The position numbers and the translations under genes were made by a program. Of a stretch of 64,000 bases of DNA, positions 43,593 through 55,000 are shown piece after piece. The notes below the pieces were generated by a model, which saw nothing but the letters and a program-made list of their open reading frames with translations, did no database searches and was not told the DNA's origin. Each line of letters starts with the position of its first letter. Position 1 is the first letter of the stretch. This DNA is from Ditylenchus dipsaci. Its lineage: Eukaryota; Nematoda; Chromadorea; Rhabditida; Anguinidae. Where the stretch lies: NCBI GenBank assembly GCA_004194705.1, contig SADC01001282.1, positions 62,001-126,000 of the forward strand, read 5' to 3'.

Positions 43593-44137
43593 GACGCTAC
43601 TATGATATACACCCCCCCCACCTCCCCAAATCAAGATTTTTAATAGTGGTCAAAACACATTTTTAAGCTAATTTTTGCCATAAAAGGACCAGAAAAGCAG
43701 TTTAAAAGGGATTATGGGCTGTATTGGGAGGGGAAGGGAATAATACAGGGGCCACTTTTTTTTTGGCTGCTTTACCATGTTTTTCAACTCGGGCCATGGC
43801 AAAAATAGACTCTATATGCCTTTTATGATCAAGAGTACTTCTCGGAATCATGTCTATTTATATATTAATATTAAATACATTACTATCAATACTCTTCGGT
43901 ACTTATAGGCACTATAGAAGTGGCCTCTGTTTTGTCCCTTCCCCTCCCAATACAGCCCATAATCCCTTTTAAATTGCTTTTCTGGACCTTTTATGGCGAA
44001 ATTATCTTAAAAATGTGTTTTGACCACTCCTAAAAATCTTGATTGGGGGGGGGGGGTATATCAAAGTAGGTTCATGGATTGGGGGGGGGGTATATCAAAG
44101 TAGCTGTTTGGGGGGGGGGGTATATCATAGTAGCGCC
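43593..44137. mobile_element. GGCGCTACT-ended element enclosing a GGGCTGTATTGGG core
   Basis: Ends GACGCTACTATGATATAC and GTATATCATAGTAGCGCC (one mismatch) are flanked by an exact 8-bp duplication AAAATATC (43585-43592, 44138-44145). Next come CCCCCC/GGGGGG runs with repeated GGGTATATCAAAGTAG, then AGTGGTCAAAACACATTTTT arms, then GGGCTGTATTGGGAGGGG arms and a short core. It shows that GGCGCTACT is the true terminus of the common GGGCTGTATTGGG family, at least in this copy. Confidence 0.83.
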
Positions 44138-44965
44138 AAAATATCATTAGTATCTATCTTGTAGCGCTGGCTCAGCGCTACAAGATAGATGTTGCGGATT
44201 TCATTTTTTGTTGACATATGGTTGAGATAAAATATTTTTAAAGAATTTGAAGAAAGGTTGAAAAACGGAAATAACTGAAAAATGGAATTTTACTAATTTT
44301 GATAAAGTTTCACTTTTTATAACAGTCGTGACTTCAGCAGAATAAGACAAAAACAAATACTGATAGATGAATCTGAAAGCTTTTGAAAAACGCTACAAGA
44401 TAGCTTAGACTTTGTTGTATTGATGTATTCAATGTGTTTCATAGCATTAGAAAACAATCATTTTTTGAAAAAAAACAGCGTTTCTTTTCTTTTGCAATTT
44501 TTCAAATAACTTTCAACTCCACCCCACAGCATGTCAAAATTTAAATTTCTTAGCACTTTGAAACTTACAGAACGTCAACATTTTCCAAAAAATTTTTCCA
44601 AAATTTAAAATTTTCGCATTTTTTGGTATATGTTTTTGTTTTTCTAATATTTTCAGCATAAGATAGCCTTGAGCCTTTTTTAATGGTACACAAATGTGTT
44701 CCATTAAATTCACTCACGAATCAAAAAGAAAATGCACATTCTTGAAGAAGAGATCTAAGGCTGCAAAATGGGTTATTGGTAATAAATTTTCAAAATGGTT
44801 TCAATGCCTAACCAGTTGCCCTTTAAAAAGATAAGATGATTTTTAATTTTCCGGTAATAACAGTGACACTTTGGTCTCACTGTCAATATCACCTCAGTGT
44901 GTCTTCACCATCAGTGTGACAGTGTCAGCTTTTTGTGAACTTCGGATCCTCTTAAACTGATAGTA

Positions 44966-45176
44966 CAGTTGACGCCCGGTATAACGAAGCCCCAAAAATT
45001 TGTTCCCGCTTAGGGTCCGACGCTTTTCACCTCTATTTTTGAAAACTTTTATCAAATGTGACTCGTCGGTTTAATCTGAAAAACTGCAAGGACTCCAAGT
45101 TTTCAATAATAAAAGTAAAAGGGTCGAACACTAGGAGGGAACGAATTTTAGTGGAGGCTCGTTTTAAGCGTAACTG
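44966..45176. mobile_element. pogo-like palindromic MITE, CAGTTGACGC ends
   Basis: CAGTTGACGCCCGGTATAACG at the left (after TA) and CTCGTTTTAAGCGTAACTG at the right; inside, the shared module TTCCCGCTTAGGGTCCGACG with its inverted partner ACACTAGGAGGGAACGAA. More diverged than the 45610 and 63545 copies. Confidence 0.6.
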
Positions 45177-45239
45177 AATTCTAAAATTATTCTTCGTGAA
45201 ATTACATATGAAAAACAAGACTCAAAATTAGCCTATAAC

Positions 45240-45430
45240 CAGGGCTTCGAATCGTCCTTTTTAAAAAGATTTGTCCTTTTTCGGGACCCCAAATCTTTTT
45301 TATTTTTGAAAATTTAGTCAAAATCTTTTTTTTTTCGCTTCAAAATGGCAACAAGCACTGGATAAAATGACCCAAAATGTCCTTTTTTTACCCAAATGTC
45401 CTTTTTTTAAATTTTTCATTCGAAGCCCTG
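45240..45430. mobile_element. hAT-like mini-element, TGTCCTTTTT word
   Basis: Perfect 13-bp ends CAGGGCTTCGAAT...ATTCGAAGCCCTG, flanked by CCTATAAC and CCTATAAA (7 of 8). CAGGG is a classic hAT start. TGTCCTTTTTT-like words repeat about six times. Confidence 0.8.
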
Positions 45431-45485
45431 CCTATAAACCTTGCCACTATTGAGCCCGTTAAGCCGCAGAAGCACTAATACAATA

Positions 45486-45571
45486 CAGTCGAACCTCGAT
45501 AAGCCGACACCCCGATAAGCCGACACCCTGAGTTCGGTCCCTTGGGTTGTCGGCTTATCGAGGTTCGACTG
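45486..45571. mobile_element. 86-bp pogo-like MITE
   Basis: CAGTCGAACCTCGATAAGCCG and its exact complement, with TA on both sides. Almost the whole unit is terminal repeat, with a second partial CCCGATAAGCCGACACC inside. Confidence 0.8.
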
Positions 45572-45609
45572 TAAAATTACAATCCACATATTGTATTTCT
45601 TATCTAATA

Positions 45610-46036
45610 CAGTGGACTCTCGATAAACCGTCACCCCCAAAAGTTCGTTCCCGCCTGGGTTCCGACCCTTTTTAGCTTAATTTTTGGATTTTTTGCCAAC
45701 ACTGATTCGTCAGTCTGGTCCAAAATATCGCAATAATTCCAATTTTGCCGATCGTTTCTCAAAAAGTTAAAATTTTGACCATTAAGACACGCGCCTATCG
45801 ATAAGCCGTCACCCTGTTTTGTTCAAAATAAGGTGACGGATTATCGAGAGGCGCGTGTCTTAATGGTCAAAATTTAAACTTTTTGAGAAACGATCGGCAA
45901 AATCGGAATTCTCGCTATATTTCGGACTGGACTGACGAACCAGTTTTGGCAAAAAATTCAAAAATTGAGCTGAAAAAGTGTCGGATCCTAGGCGGGAACA
46001 AATTTTATAGGGTGACGGTTTATAGAGAGTCGACTG
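45610..46036. mobile_element. 427-bp pogo-like palindrome abutting an exon
   Basis: CAGTGGACTCTCGATAAACCG...GTCGACTG, TA at both edges. Arms carry TTCGTTCCCGCCTGGGTTCC / GGATCCTAGGCGGGAACAAA, ACTGATTCGTCAGTCTGGTC and CGATCGTTTCTC modules and a central GGCGCGTGTCTTAATGG pair. Its right edge lies 13 bases before the coiled-coil exon that starts at 46050. Family also at 63545-63981. Confidence 0.83.
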
Positions 46037-46049
46037 TATCAATTTTCAG

Positions 46050-49000
46050 AAAGCATTAGAAGAACGAGCCAAGGAAATCGAAGCCCTGAAAAAGAGCTGC
46101 AGAAATGCGAGAGAGAAAGGTGGCTAAATTTAAAATTTCAAAAGTGTTTTAAGATATAAAACATTTTAGAAACCAGCTTGAGACTCAGAAGCATAGCTTT
46201 GATGACAAACAGCCGACCAATGTGCAATTATTGCTGTCACAAAAGAGGGAATTGCAAATGCAGCTGGAACGGGAGGAGTCCGAGAAGCACGAACTATTTT
46301 CACAGGTTTTATCGCAACATTGATCTCTATCGCTTTGGAACTACTTTAGTTATCCAGGCCAATTATGTGTCATTTATTTGGATCACAAAAATGTCCCCCG
46401 CCAATTCAAATTTCACACATGCCACTGCGCGCAAAAACCATGGTCCTTTAATAAATCTCTGACGCTACTGTCATATATACTGTCTGAAAAATTCAGATCT
46501 TAGGCTGAAAAAGATCAAAATCAATCAAGAATTTTTTAGATCAACCAACTCATTGGAGATGTTGACGATCTCAAAAACAAACAGGACTCTGCAGCTTCTA
46601 ATCAAGCTCAACTCCAGGAATTGTCGGTCGGTTTAGACTTAAAACATAACAAAAATATCAAAAAGCAATTATTTAGCTCGAAAATGAGCAGCTCAAAAAA
46701 GACTTTGGAAGAAAGGTAAACCGGGTTTTAACCTCTATTAATTTCCGTTTCGTTTAAACGGACAAAATATATCATTTCAAAAGCGAAACAAAAAGTATGA
46801 ATAGTACGGAAACCACTAAACTGAACAAAAAAAAAGAAAATCGCAGAACGGAAATAGCAAAGTTTTTTGAAGCAACATTATGCAATCAATGATCAAAGGT
46901 CTCTATTTAATCATGCAAGGCTCCAAAAACTAGAATTTTTATATCAAGCGTCTGTAAAACAGCAAGAAGTTCGAAAAACGAAGATAGTGCAGTCTGAAAA
47001 GCGACAAAAAGACAAAAAAACTTATCTGTGAATGAAACCAAAAAGTGACTGATAGTTACCGTGATTTCTCCATGTCCGGCTGTCCTCCCTCCTGGCCGGA
47101 CAACGTCTGCTTTTGACAAGATTGCAGACGGCAGGTAAACAGGTCGACCAGCAGGCCGCATTTTTTTCAAAGGACGGTACGGTGGATAGGTGGCACACTT
47201 TAAAAAAATCGGCCCGTTAACAAAATCAAGACGGCCGGTAAACAGCTGCCAGACAAGTAAGCCCCCACTTTTTGAAAAGGTGGTTACTATGCTGAGCTCG
47301 GAAATACGTTAGCAGAGAGATGACACAGAAATTTTCGATAATGTAGACGAAATGGAATTAAATGTTGAACCAAGCAAAATTGGAAATAAACTTATTTTTG
47401 CTAAACTTATTCTTTTTGCGACCGAAATTAACAAAGATTATACAGAAGCTGGTCTTTGAATTGATAAAAAAACATTGGGTCTATTCCAGGAGATGGCTTT
47501 TCAAAAAGTGTCTGAAGAATTGCTCAGGTTACAGAGTGAACTGGAAAGAAGAGAGCGCACTCACAAGCTGGAGAAAAACAGGTATTTGAGTCTGAAATCA
47601 ATTGTGAAAATCAAAAATTTGCCATTTTGGACTGTGCGAGGAGGTGCAAGACTGCCAAAGAGAGATCGAGGTCAAATCCGCGGCACTACAGTCTTTGAGT
47701 TTGGCTAAACAGGTGAAATTTTTAAAGAAGCTTGCTAAGCGTGAATTAAATATTAGTGTTTTTTGCTGTTTCTATATTTAGCAAGGATGAAAAAATATTT
47801 TTAAAAGAACTTTCCGCGTTTCCTCTAATAAAAGCCTGCCCTAAAATCCAGCATTTTGGGCTTTCGATAATTTCGATTGCTTCGGTTATTAATAAACGCA
47901 AAAAACATGAAATGTAATTGAAAGTAAGCCAAAATAAAAAAATTTGCATAAATTTTTTTTCTGACATTTTAGTTTAAAAAAGGTTTTGGGTGACCGAGCA
48001 TCACACCAGCTTGCTTTGTATCCCATATATCAAGCTTGGTGATAGACTTTTCTAAGTCTAGAAGATGGTTTTTAAAACAATTTTTTGGTCGGAAAAACAA
48101 CAGCCGTAATATCGAAGTGGGCACAAAGTGCCCAACTGTACCATCCTAGGGTTAATTTATTTTAAACTAAAATGTCAGAAAAAAAAAATTTTGCAAATTT
48201 TTTATTTTGGCTAACTTGCATGTCTCTTACATTGCATGTCTTTTTTTGCAAATTATTTGTTCTTCTCCGCCTGGGTCGCAAAAGTTTTTTAACCAGTTTT
48301 TGGTGACGGGGTGTAGAAAAATAGTTACAATATAACTATTTCGGGCAGGAGTAGTGTGGGCGAAATCACTTTGGGACAATTTAATTTGGGCCAAAATCAA
48401 ATTGGGCCAAATCACTTTGCGCCACTATTTCTAATGATTTTGCTGTCAAACGCTAAAGGCACGTTCACAATGAGTGTCAACCAAAAATTTGAAATAAAGG
48501 ATATTTTTATGAAATAAAGGGCATTTTGTCAAAAAGTGCCTTTTTATCAAGTGCTTATTTGGTTTTGAGCACTGAAAATAACAATTTTGACGTAAAATTT
48601 CAAAAATTTTAAAGTTTTCGGGTCTCAAAATAAAGGAAAAATCTTTAAATAAATGACGTTTCCGAGCCATGCATGCAATACTTCATTTTACTATTATCAA
48701 ACTATTTTCATCATGCCAAAATTAGTCCAGAAAACAGGTTATGGAACCCAAAAAAGTAAAATTTTTTTGATGTAAGTGGACGACCACTTGGTTTAGTTAG
48801 TACATGGATTATCCAGTAGAATTGAGGTTGGATCATAGAAAAACATTTTGAATTTCAAAAGTTCTTTACTCAAGACAAAAATATTACTACCCGAGTACCA
48901 TTGCACTACGTGAGTTTCTTTATTCAAATTCCAATGACAAATAACTACAATATTAGAACAAAGAGATCTAACTATAAAGTTAATACTCTACCTCAATGAC

Positions 49001-52000
49001 CCTGGTACTTCTCAAGATGAGCAACGATCGAGACCAGAAATTGCCATAATAATAACCATCAAAATCATTATAAATAGTGGCGCAAAGTGATTTGGCCCAA
49101 ATTGATTTTGGCCCAAATTAAATTGTCCAAAATGATTTGACCCACACTACTCCTGCTCACTATTTCGATTATTATTTCAGAAATTTAAAAAAAATTAACC
49201 ATAAATAAAGCAAATATAAAAATATCACTAATTCAGAGCTCCCATGACTCTACCAAACTTGCCTCCGAGAACAATGCTCTGAGACAAGAACTACAGGAAA
49301 AAGAAGATTTGTTAAGGGAGCTTACTGAGAGCAACGATGAGTTGGGACAGTCGCTGACGGAATCTGGGGCTCAGATGGATGCTTTGAATCGACAAATCAA
49401 TCAACTTGAAAATTCGTTGGAGCAACAAGTACACCAAATGGAAAGCCAATCACAAGATTTTATCAAACAAAGGTAGGCAAAGTCCACAAGTTAGTTTTTT
49501 AAAGTAGGCTTGAAGAATTGTCATGGCAAAACCTTTTCTGGTAATTGCGATGGCAATTTCTAGTGGCGTTAGGCATGACGGAATTTCTCTGTCTCAAAGC
49601 TAATTAAGATTGGCATACCTTTAAACTTTTTAAAGAAATACAAAAAAGTCAATAAATGTTGGAAACAAACCATCGGAAACAAACCAGAGTAATGTAAATG
49701 CTTGTATAATTCTCAAAATGACTTACAAGCGCTCAGAGCCGAGTGCTGACTTTTTAAAAATAATTCAGCAATTTTTACACAAAAAATGTTGTCGGCGTGA
49801 AAAAGCATATAAAAATACAGAATCTAGAAATTTGTCGAGAAAAAAGGATATGACCGTTTCAATTTCTAGGAATTTCTTGGACCACACTGTAATACCGTAG
49901 TTCGTACTTTCTATTCAACAGACAATTTATACACAATATTGACATTTTTAACGAATATCAAATTATCGTAATTTTTTCTCAACTCATAGATATGTAATTT
50001 CTAAGCTCATAAGTGGATTTTTTCGAAGCAATTTTATGCGTTTTTTTAACTCCTACTAACTCTACCAATATCCCTTTTTAGGTTTTGCGTTTTCACCCAT
50101 TTGAATTTCTTTATAGGAGATCTACAGGATTCTAGAAAGTTTTCTGTCTCGTTTCTAAGATGATCACTACCAGATTGAACGCGAAACTAGTGAAAACTGG
50201 GATGGTTCGAAAAAATTTGGTGGTCCCGGCCTCAATTTTTAAAATTTGGTTTAATTAAAAACTTGGTTTTATTTTAAAGCTTGGTTTCTAACAAAACAAG
50301 GCCTAAAATAGAATTCTAGGCATTTAGGTAAAGATGAAAATTGTCGAGAAGCCAAGAAGCGAACGACTCGTCTAGAATCTATTGTAGGATCTTCATTGTC
50401 TGTAATGTCTTCTGGTAGTGCTGTTAGGAGTTGTGAGAATAAAATGGGTGTGGTCACTCCTCTTAGTCCGGTACTATTAAAGGCGGGTTCAAACGAAACT
50501 TTGTTTTTTACTGCAGGACGTCCATAATGCCCTTTTATTTTGTTTTCCTTACACAAACCACTGAATATGTCAATTACAGGCACGACATGGAGTCAGAAAT
50601 GATATCATTGCGCCAAAAGATCCGGATAGCTGAGAATTCTTCAGAAGAATTAACACATAAAGTGGAGGAAATGCAGAAAGAAAATGAAAAATCAATATTA
50701 AATGATGGAATGAGTGAAGAAGACTTGGGCACTCTCATGAATTCATTCAAGAAAGCCAAGGGTCAATTAGCGTAAGCTGTAATTTTTGGAAATTTCGCAA
50801 CAAAATTCGACCAATTTCAGAGCTAAAGATGCTGAAATAGCTGGTTTGAGACAACAGTGCTCAAGTCTAAAGGTAGAAACGGATGTGTTAGTGAAAAGAA
50901 GCAATAATTTTGATGAGAAAGCTTGTGAAAAGTGCTTTTTGAAAAAAAATCAGCTCAGGAATCTAAATTCAGAACTGGCATTGCTCAGACAGACCACAGG
51001 CGAGCAAAAAGATTTCAGGTAGGTAAATAGGTCCGGATAAAATGGATGGGTTAAGTTTGATTGAAAGCAAGTAATGAATGAGAGGCGATGCTCAAAGTTG
51101 ACGAAAATAATTATCAGAGCAACGACTGGCAAACTGAATACAATGTTGTATTGGGCACCACGTCCTAAAGAAAGCGATATTTTATTTGCCGGAAATTGAA
51201 AATTTGCTTTTGCTGAGATTTATTCAGTAACTCGTTTTTTTACAGAAAAGCTTTTTTATACCACCCGTTCTATGTATGCAGTTTCAGCACTCTTATCAAA
51301 CAGTTGGAAGCCGAGAAAGAGGAACTATTTACCCATCTGCAATCCAAAACCGAACGTCTAGAGAAGGTGGAAGAGTTGGTGCTGAGACTAGAAAGCAGTC
51401 TTAAACTGATCGAGTCGGAGAGTGCCAAGTCCAAAGTGTTGGAGATGGAAAGACTACACCAAATCCAGGCCCTCAACCAGCAGTTAGCCGAGGTGGAGCA
51501 AAGCTTTAGCATATCCAAGGACGCTCTCAGCTTGAATGCCGCCAAGGAAGCAGCCATTGTAAAGAAATTAAAGATGGACTTGGAGAATGAGAGGTTAGCT
51601 TTGTTTTTCACATCTGCCGTTAATTTCCACCACAAATTTTGATAAAAGAAAATTTCTAAAAAAATGGCCTTTTTTAGCTGCTAAAAACAATATAAAAACG
51701 TAAGCTGAAAAAGTTTTCGGTAACAAATTAGGTTTTGCTAGAATATTACAAGTTCCCTTTTTATAAACCATTTGCTGAAGACTTGACCAGGGCGGTCAAC
51801 TAAAATTCATCATCCTGTGGTCTGGTCATGTAGTCAAAATTTTCATAATTTTTATAAATTTGATCTGGTCACGGGATATCGAGTGTTTTTGGTGACCGGT
51901 CAAACATGTTTATCTTAAAACCAGCAGCTTTCTATTTAACAACACCTACCGTATTTTCATCTAATAGAAGACGTTCCGATTCAAAAAAATCGTGTTTTTC

Positions 52001-55000
52001 GCATTGTATTTTCGACCTAATTTTTGAAGAGTGGTCTCAGGCAAGTTGCCAACTATTTTGAAGACATTGAACAAATTGATTGGTAACTTGCCTAAGAGTG
52101 TTCTTCTAAAAGTAGGTCAAAACACGATGCCACAAACATATTTTTTGAATTTAGGGGGGGGGGGGTCTATTCGAATAAATACTATAATTTTCAAAAGAAT
52201 ATACATCTTTATGTCGAAAGTGCTGGTCTTACCAGGCGTTTACAAAAGAACCGATAAAATTAAAATTCTTACAATTCGTGAATCCAGACTGATGATAGGA
52301 AAAGTCAGAAATATCAGATACGCAATGGCTGCAACTAAATTTCCTGTGCGCAAAGTTTCACCCCTTTTTAAGGTTTGTCAAAATAAGAAAATTATAGAGA
52401 TCAGTTTTTAGACTTCTGGTAGCCGAGAAAAGCCAGCAACTACTGGATATACAGAACATTGAAGAGAAAAACCAAATTTTACTGAAAAGGATAATGAACG
52501 CTCTTGAAGTGGAGCATGTGGGAAGCATTGAAGAAGACCAGGAAAACCTCATCGTTCACAAACTAATTGGCTATAAGGAGCAGTCTCAGGGTCTTCAGAA
52601 ACATTTGGCTGAACTGGACGGGATCAAGAAAAAAAGTGCCACAGAAACTGCTTCTATGAGCAGACTCATGACTGAGCTGAGGGAAGCTGAAGAACAGAAC
52701 AGAAAATTGATGGATGAGATACATGAAATAAGGTTGAAACACAGTGAGGAACAGAAAACTGTGAGTTCTTTCAATTTTCATGCAATTTCGAAAGCGATTG
52801 GAACGGAAATATAAGCAACCCTCGGTTAATGACCCTATTGATTAGAAACTTGTCACACGATGAAAATCAAGGAGAGAGCGCCGCAAAATTTACCATCAAT
52901 AAAAACCAATTAAAAAGTTAAATTTGAGGGTTTGAACAAAGTAAATTGTTTAAAAAATTACTTCATCAAAAAAGCATAAGAGCTTTGCCTCCCCTGGATT
53001 CATGCCTTTTCGATTTACTTATGGCTCATTTATAAAAGTTGTCGTTGTCGTCGTCGTTGTCGTTGGAATATTTTTTTTATAAAACCCTTTTTTTCGCCAA
53101 CGACGAGGACAACGACGACCTATTTATAAAAAATCCAACGCCAACGACAACGACGACGCCAACGACAACGAAATTTTCATTCAAAATTGGACAAATTTCG
53201 CATTCTCAGACGAGATTTCAAGGGAAAACGTGTGGAGAATATAATGAATCCTTGAAATTCTGACTTAAAATGCAAAATTTGTCTTATTTGGAAAAAAAAT
53301 TTTCGTTGTCGTTGTCGTTGGCGTTGTCGTTGGATTTTTTATAAATAGGTCGTCGTTGTCGTTGTCGTCGTCGTTGGCGTTGGCGTTGTCGTTGTCGTTG
53401 GGGTAAAATTGCCTTTATAAAACATTTTTTCCAACGACAACGTTTATAAATGAGCCATTAAAGGGCCATAGCCGTCGCCGACAACGAGAATTTCAAATGT
53501 TTGAATTGGCGCGGGACAGTTCTCTTCGGTCTTTCATTGTACTCTATTGAGTCATTCGAAGCAAGTCAAAAGAGTACAGTGCGAGACGAAAGAGAACTGT
53601 CCCGCGCGAATTCAAACATTTAAAATTCTTGTTGTCGGCGACGGCTATGGTCCTTTAAGGTAGAGTAGTTCACGGTCGGTTAACCGACCCGGTCGGTTAA
53701 CCGACCGACCGGGTATTTGGCCAAAAAAAACCGACCGAAAAACCGGGTACAAAAAAACCGGGAAAACCGAAAACCGGGTACAGCAAAATTTCGGTTAATT
53801 TACGACAAAAAAAACCGAAAACCGGGTACAAGCCGGTTAACCGACCGAAAAAAAAACTGAAAAACCGTAACCGAAAACCGGGTAGCCAAAATCCCGGTTA
53901 ACCGAAAACCGGGTAAGGCCCAATTAACCGACCGTGAACTACTCTACTTTAAGGCACGTTCACGATAGTCCCATCACTTACTTCCACATCCGCACTCAAA
54001 CCCAGATTTTGTATGTGAGAACTCAAATCCCACACCCGAACTCATCACTTCTGACACGTTCAACTTTCATTGTGAACACGAGTGAGGGTGTCGGTCAGTG
54101 ATAGATAAGCAGGCAATTCGTGCCCCAGCACCGCCCCACGCCGAGTGGTTTCCAGATTATCGCCCCGGCAAGCCCCACGCCTCAGGGTTTTCCAGACTAT
54201 CGCCCCAGCACGGCCCGGGGCGATGCGCATCGGGTCATGTAGCAGTTCCAGAGATTTTTTAAAGCCACCATAATGCTTCTTTGCGATTTCTAAGGCCAAT
54301 TCGATCAAAATTTAAAAAATTGAAGTCAAGTTTTTCAGAGATTTTTGGCTGGAAAATATATTATTGGGTAGCCCTGAATCTTAGCTACAAAATGTGACCA
54401 AAAGAAAATTTTTTTTATGAACCAAAAAAAAGTTTACAGCCCTTCCCGCGTTAAAAAACATGGAATTTCCTCTCAGTCATTGGAAACTATGCTTTAAGAT
54501 GCGCTAGCCTACTCTGCGCATGAGCACAAGCTTAAGTTAAAAATATATTTAAAAATCTTAAATCAGACAATTTAAAAAGACGTGAACTCAAAAATGTCTC
54601 GAAAAGAACCAAACTCACCTTTTCCGATTTTCCGAGTGAAGATCTGATCCAACAGTCTTCTCATTGTGTTTGAGGCCTTACTGAAGGAAATAAATTGAAG
54701 GTCTTTTTTCACAATTAGTTAAATTTAAGTCTACGACACCTTAAAATCTGCCACTTCTGTTTTTACTCAATTAATTTATGGAATGCCTAACATTGCGCAT
54801 TAATTTACAGATGCAGGATGAAATGGTGGAGAATGTGGGTCGATTGTCTGGCCTGTTGGAGTCTGAGAACAAAAGGCAATCAGCTGTCAAACAGGTTTGC
54901 ATACCATTTGATCAAATTTCCATTGGCTCTCATAACCCACTCAATCCACAGGAAAAAGAACATTGGCATGAGGAAGCCAACAAATTGGTCCAGCAAAAAA

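Larger units (their letters stand above)
39890..46049. other. Transposon-rich stretch between CZIB and the first visible coiled-coil exon
   Basis: The coiled-coil gene must start in or before this interval (or its first exon is in it), but I could not identify the N-terminal exon. Recognisable contents are the elements at 40945-41308, 42956-43370, 43593-44137, 44966-45176, 45240-45430, 45486-45571 and 45610-46036. An open stretch at about 40508-40640 (plus; SEEISLLGNPNDC... PHTLIYLAEK) has exon-like composition after a CCCGCAG acceptor but no homology that I know. The interval 41310-42950 is AT-rich with nothing recognised. Confidence 0.55.
52820..54810. other. Coiled-coil intron with three abutting transposons
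   Basis: From 53022 to 53946 three unrelated palindromic elements stand end to end (see separate entries). After them, 53960-54310 has degraded CGCCCCAGCACGGCCCGGGGCG-like words, and 54310-54780 shows nothing I recognise. Confidence 0.6.

Noticed and set aside
52031..52411. 126-codon plus-strand frame before coiled-coil exon 10
   Set aside because: Not coiled-coil; it spans repeat ends (near 51950 and 52150) and the real exon 10 begins at a good acceptor at 52412 in another frame.
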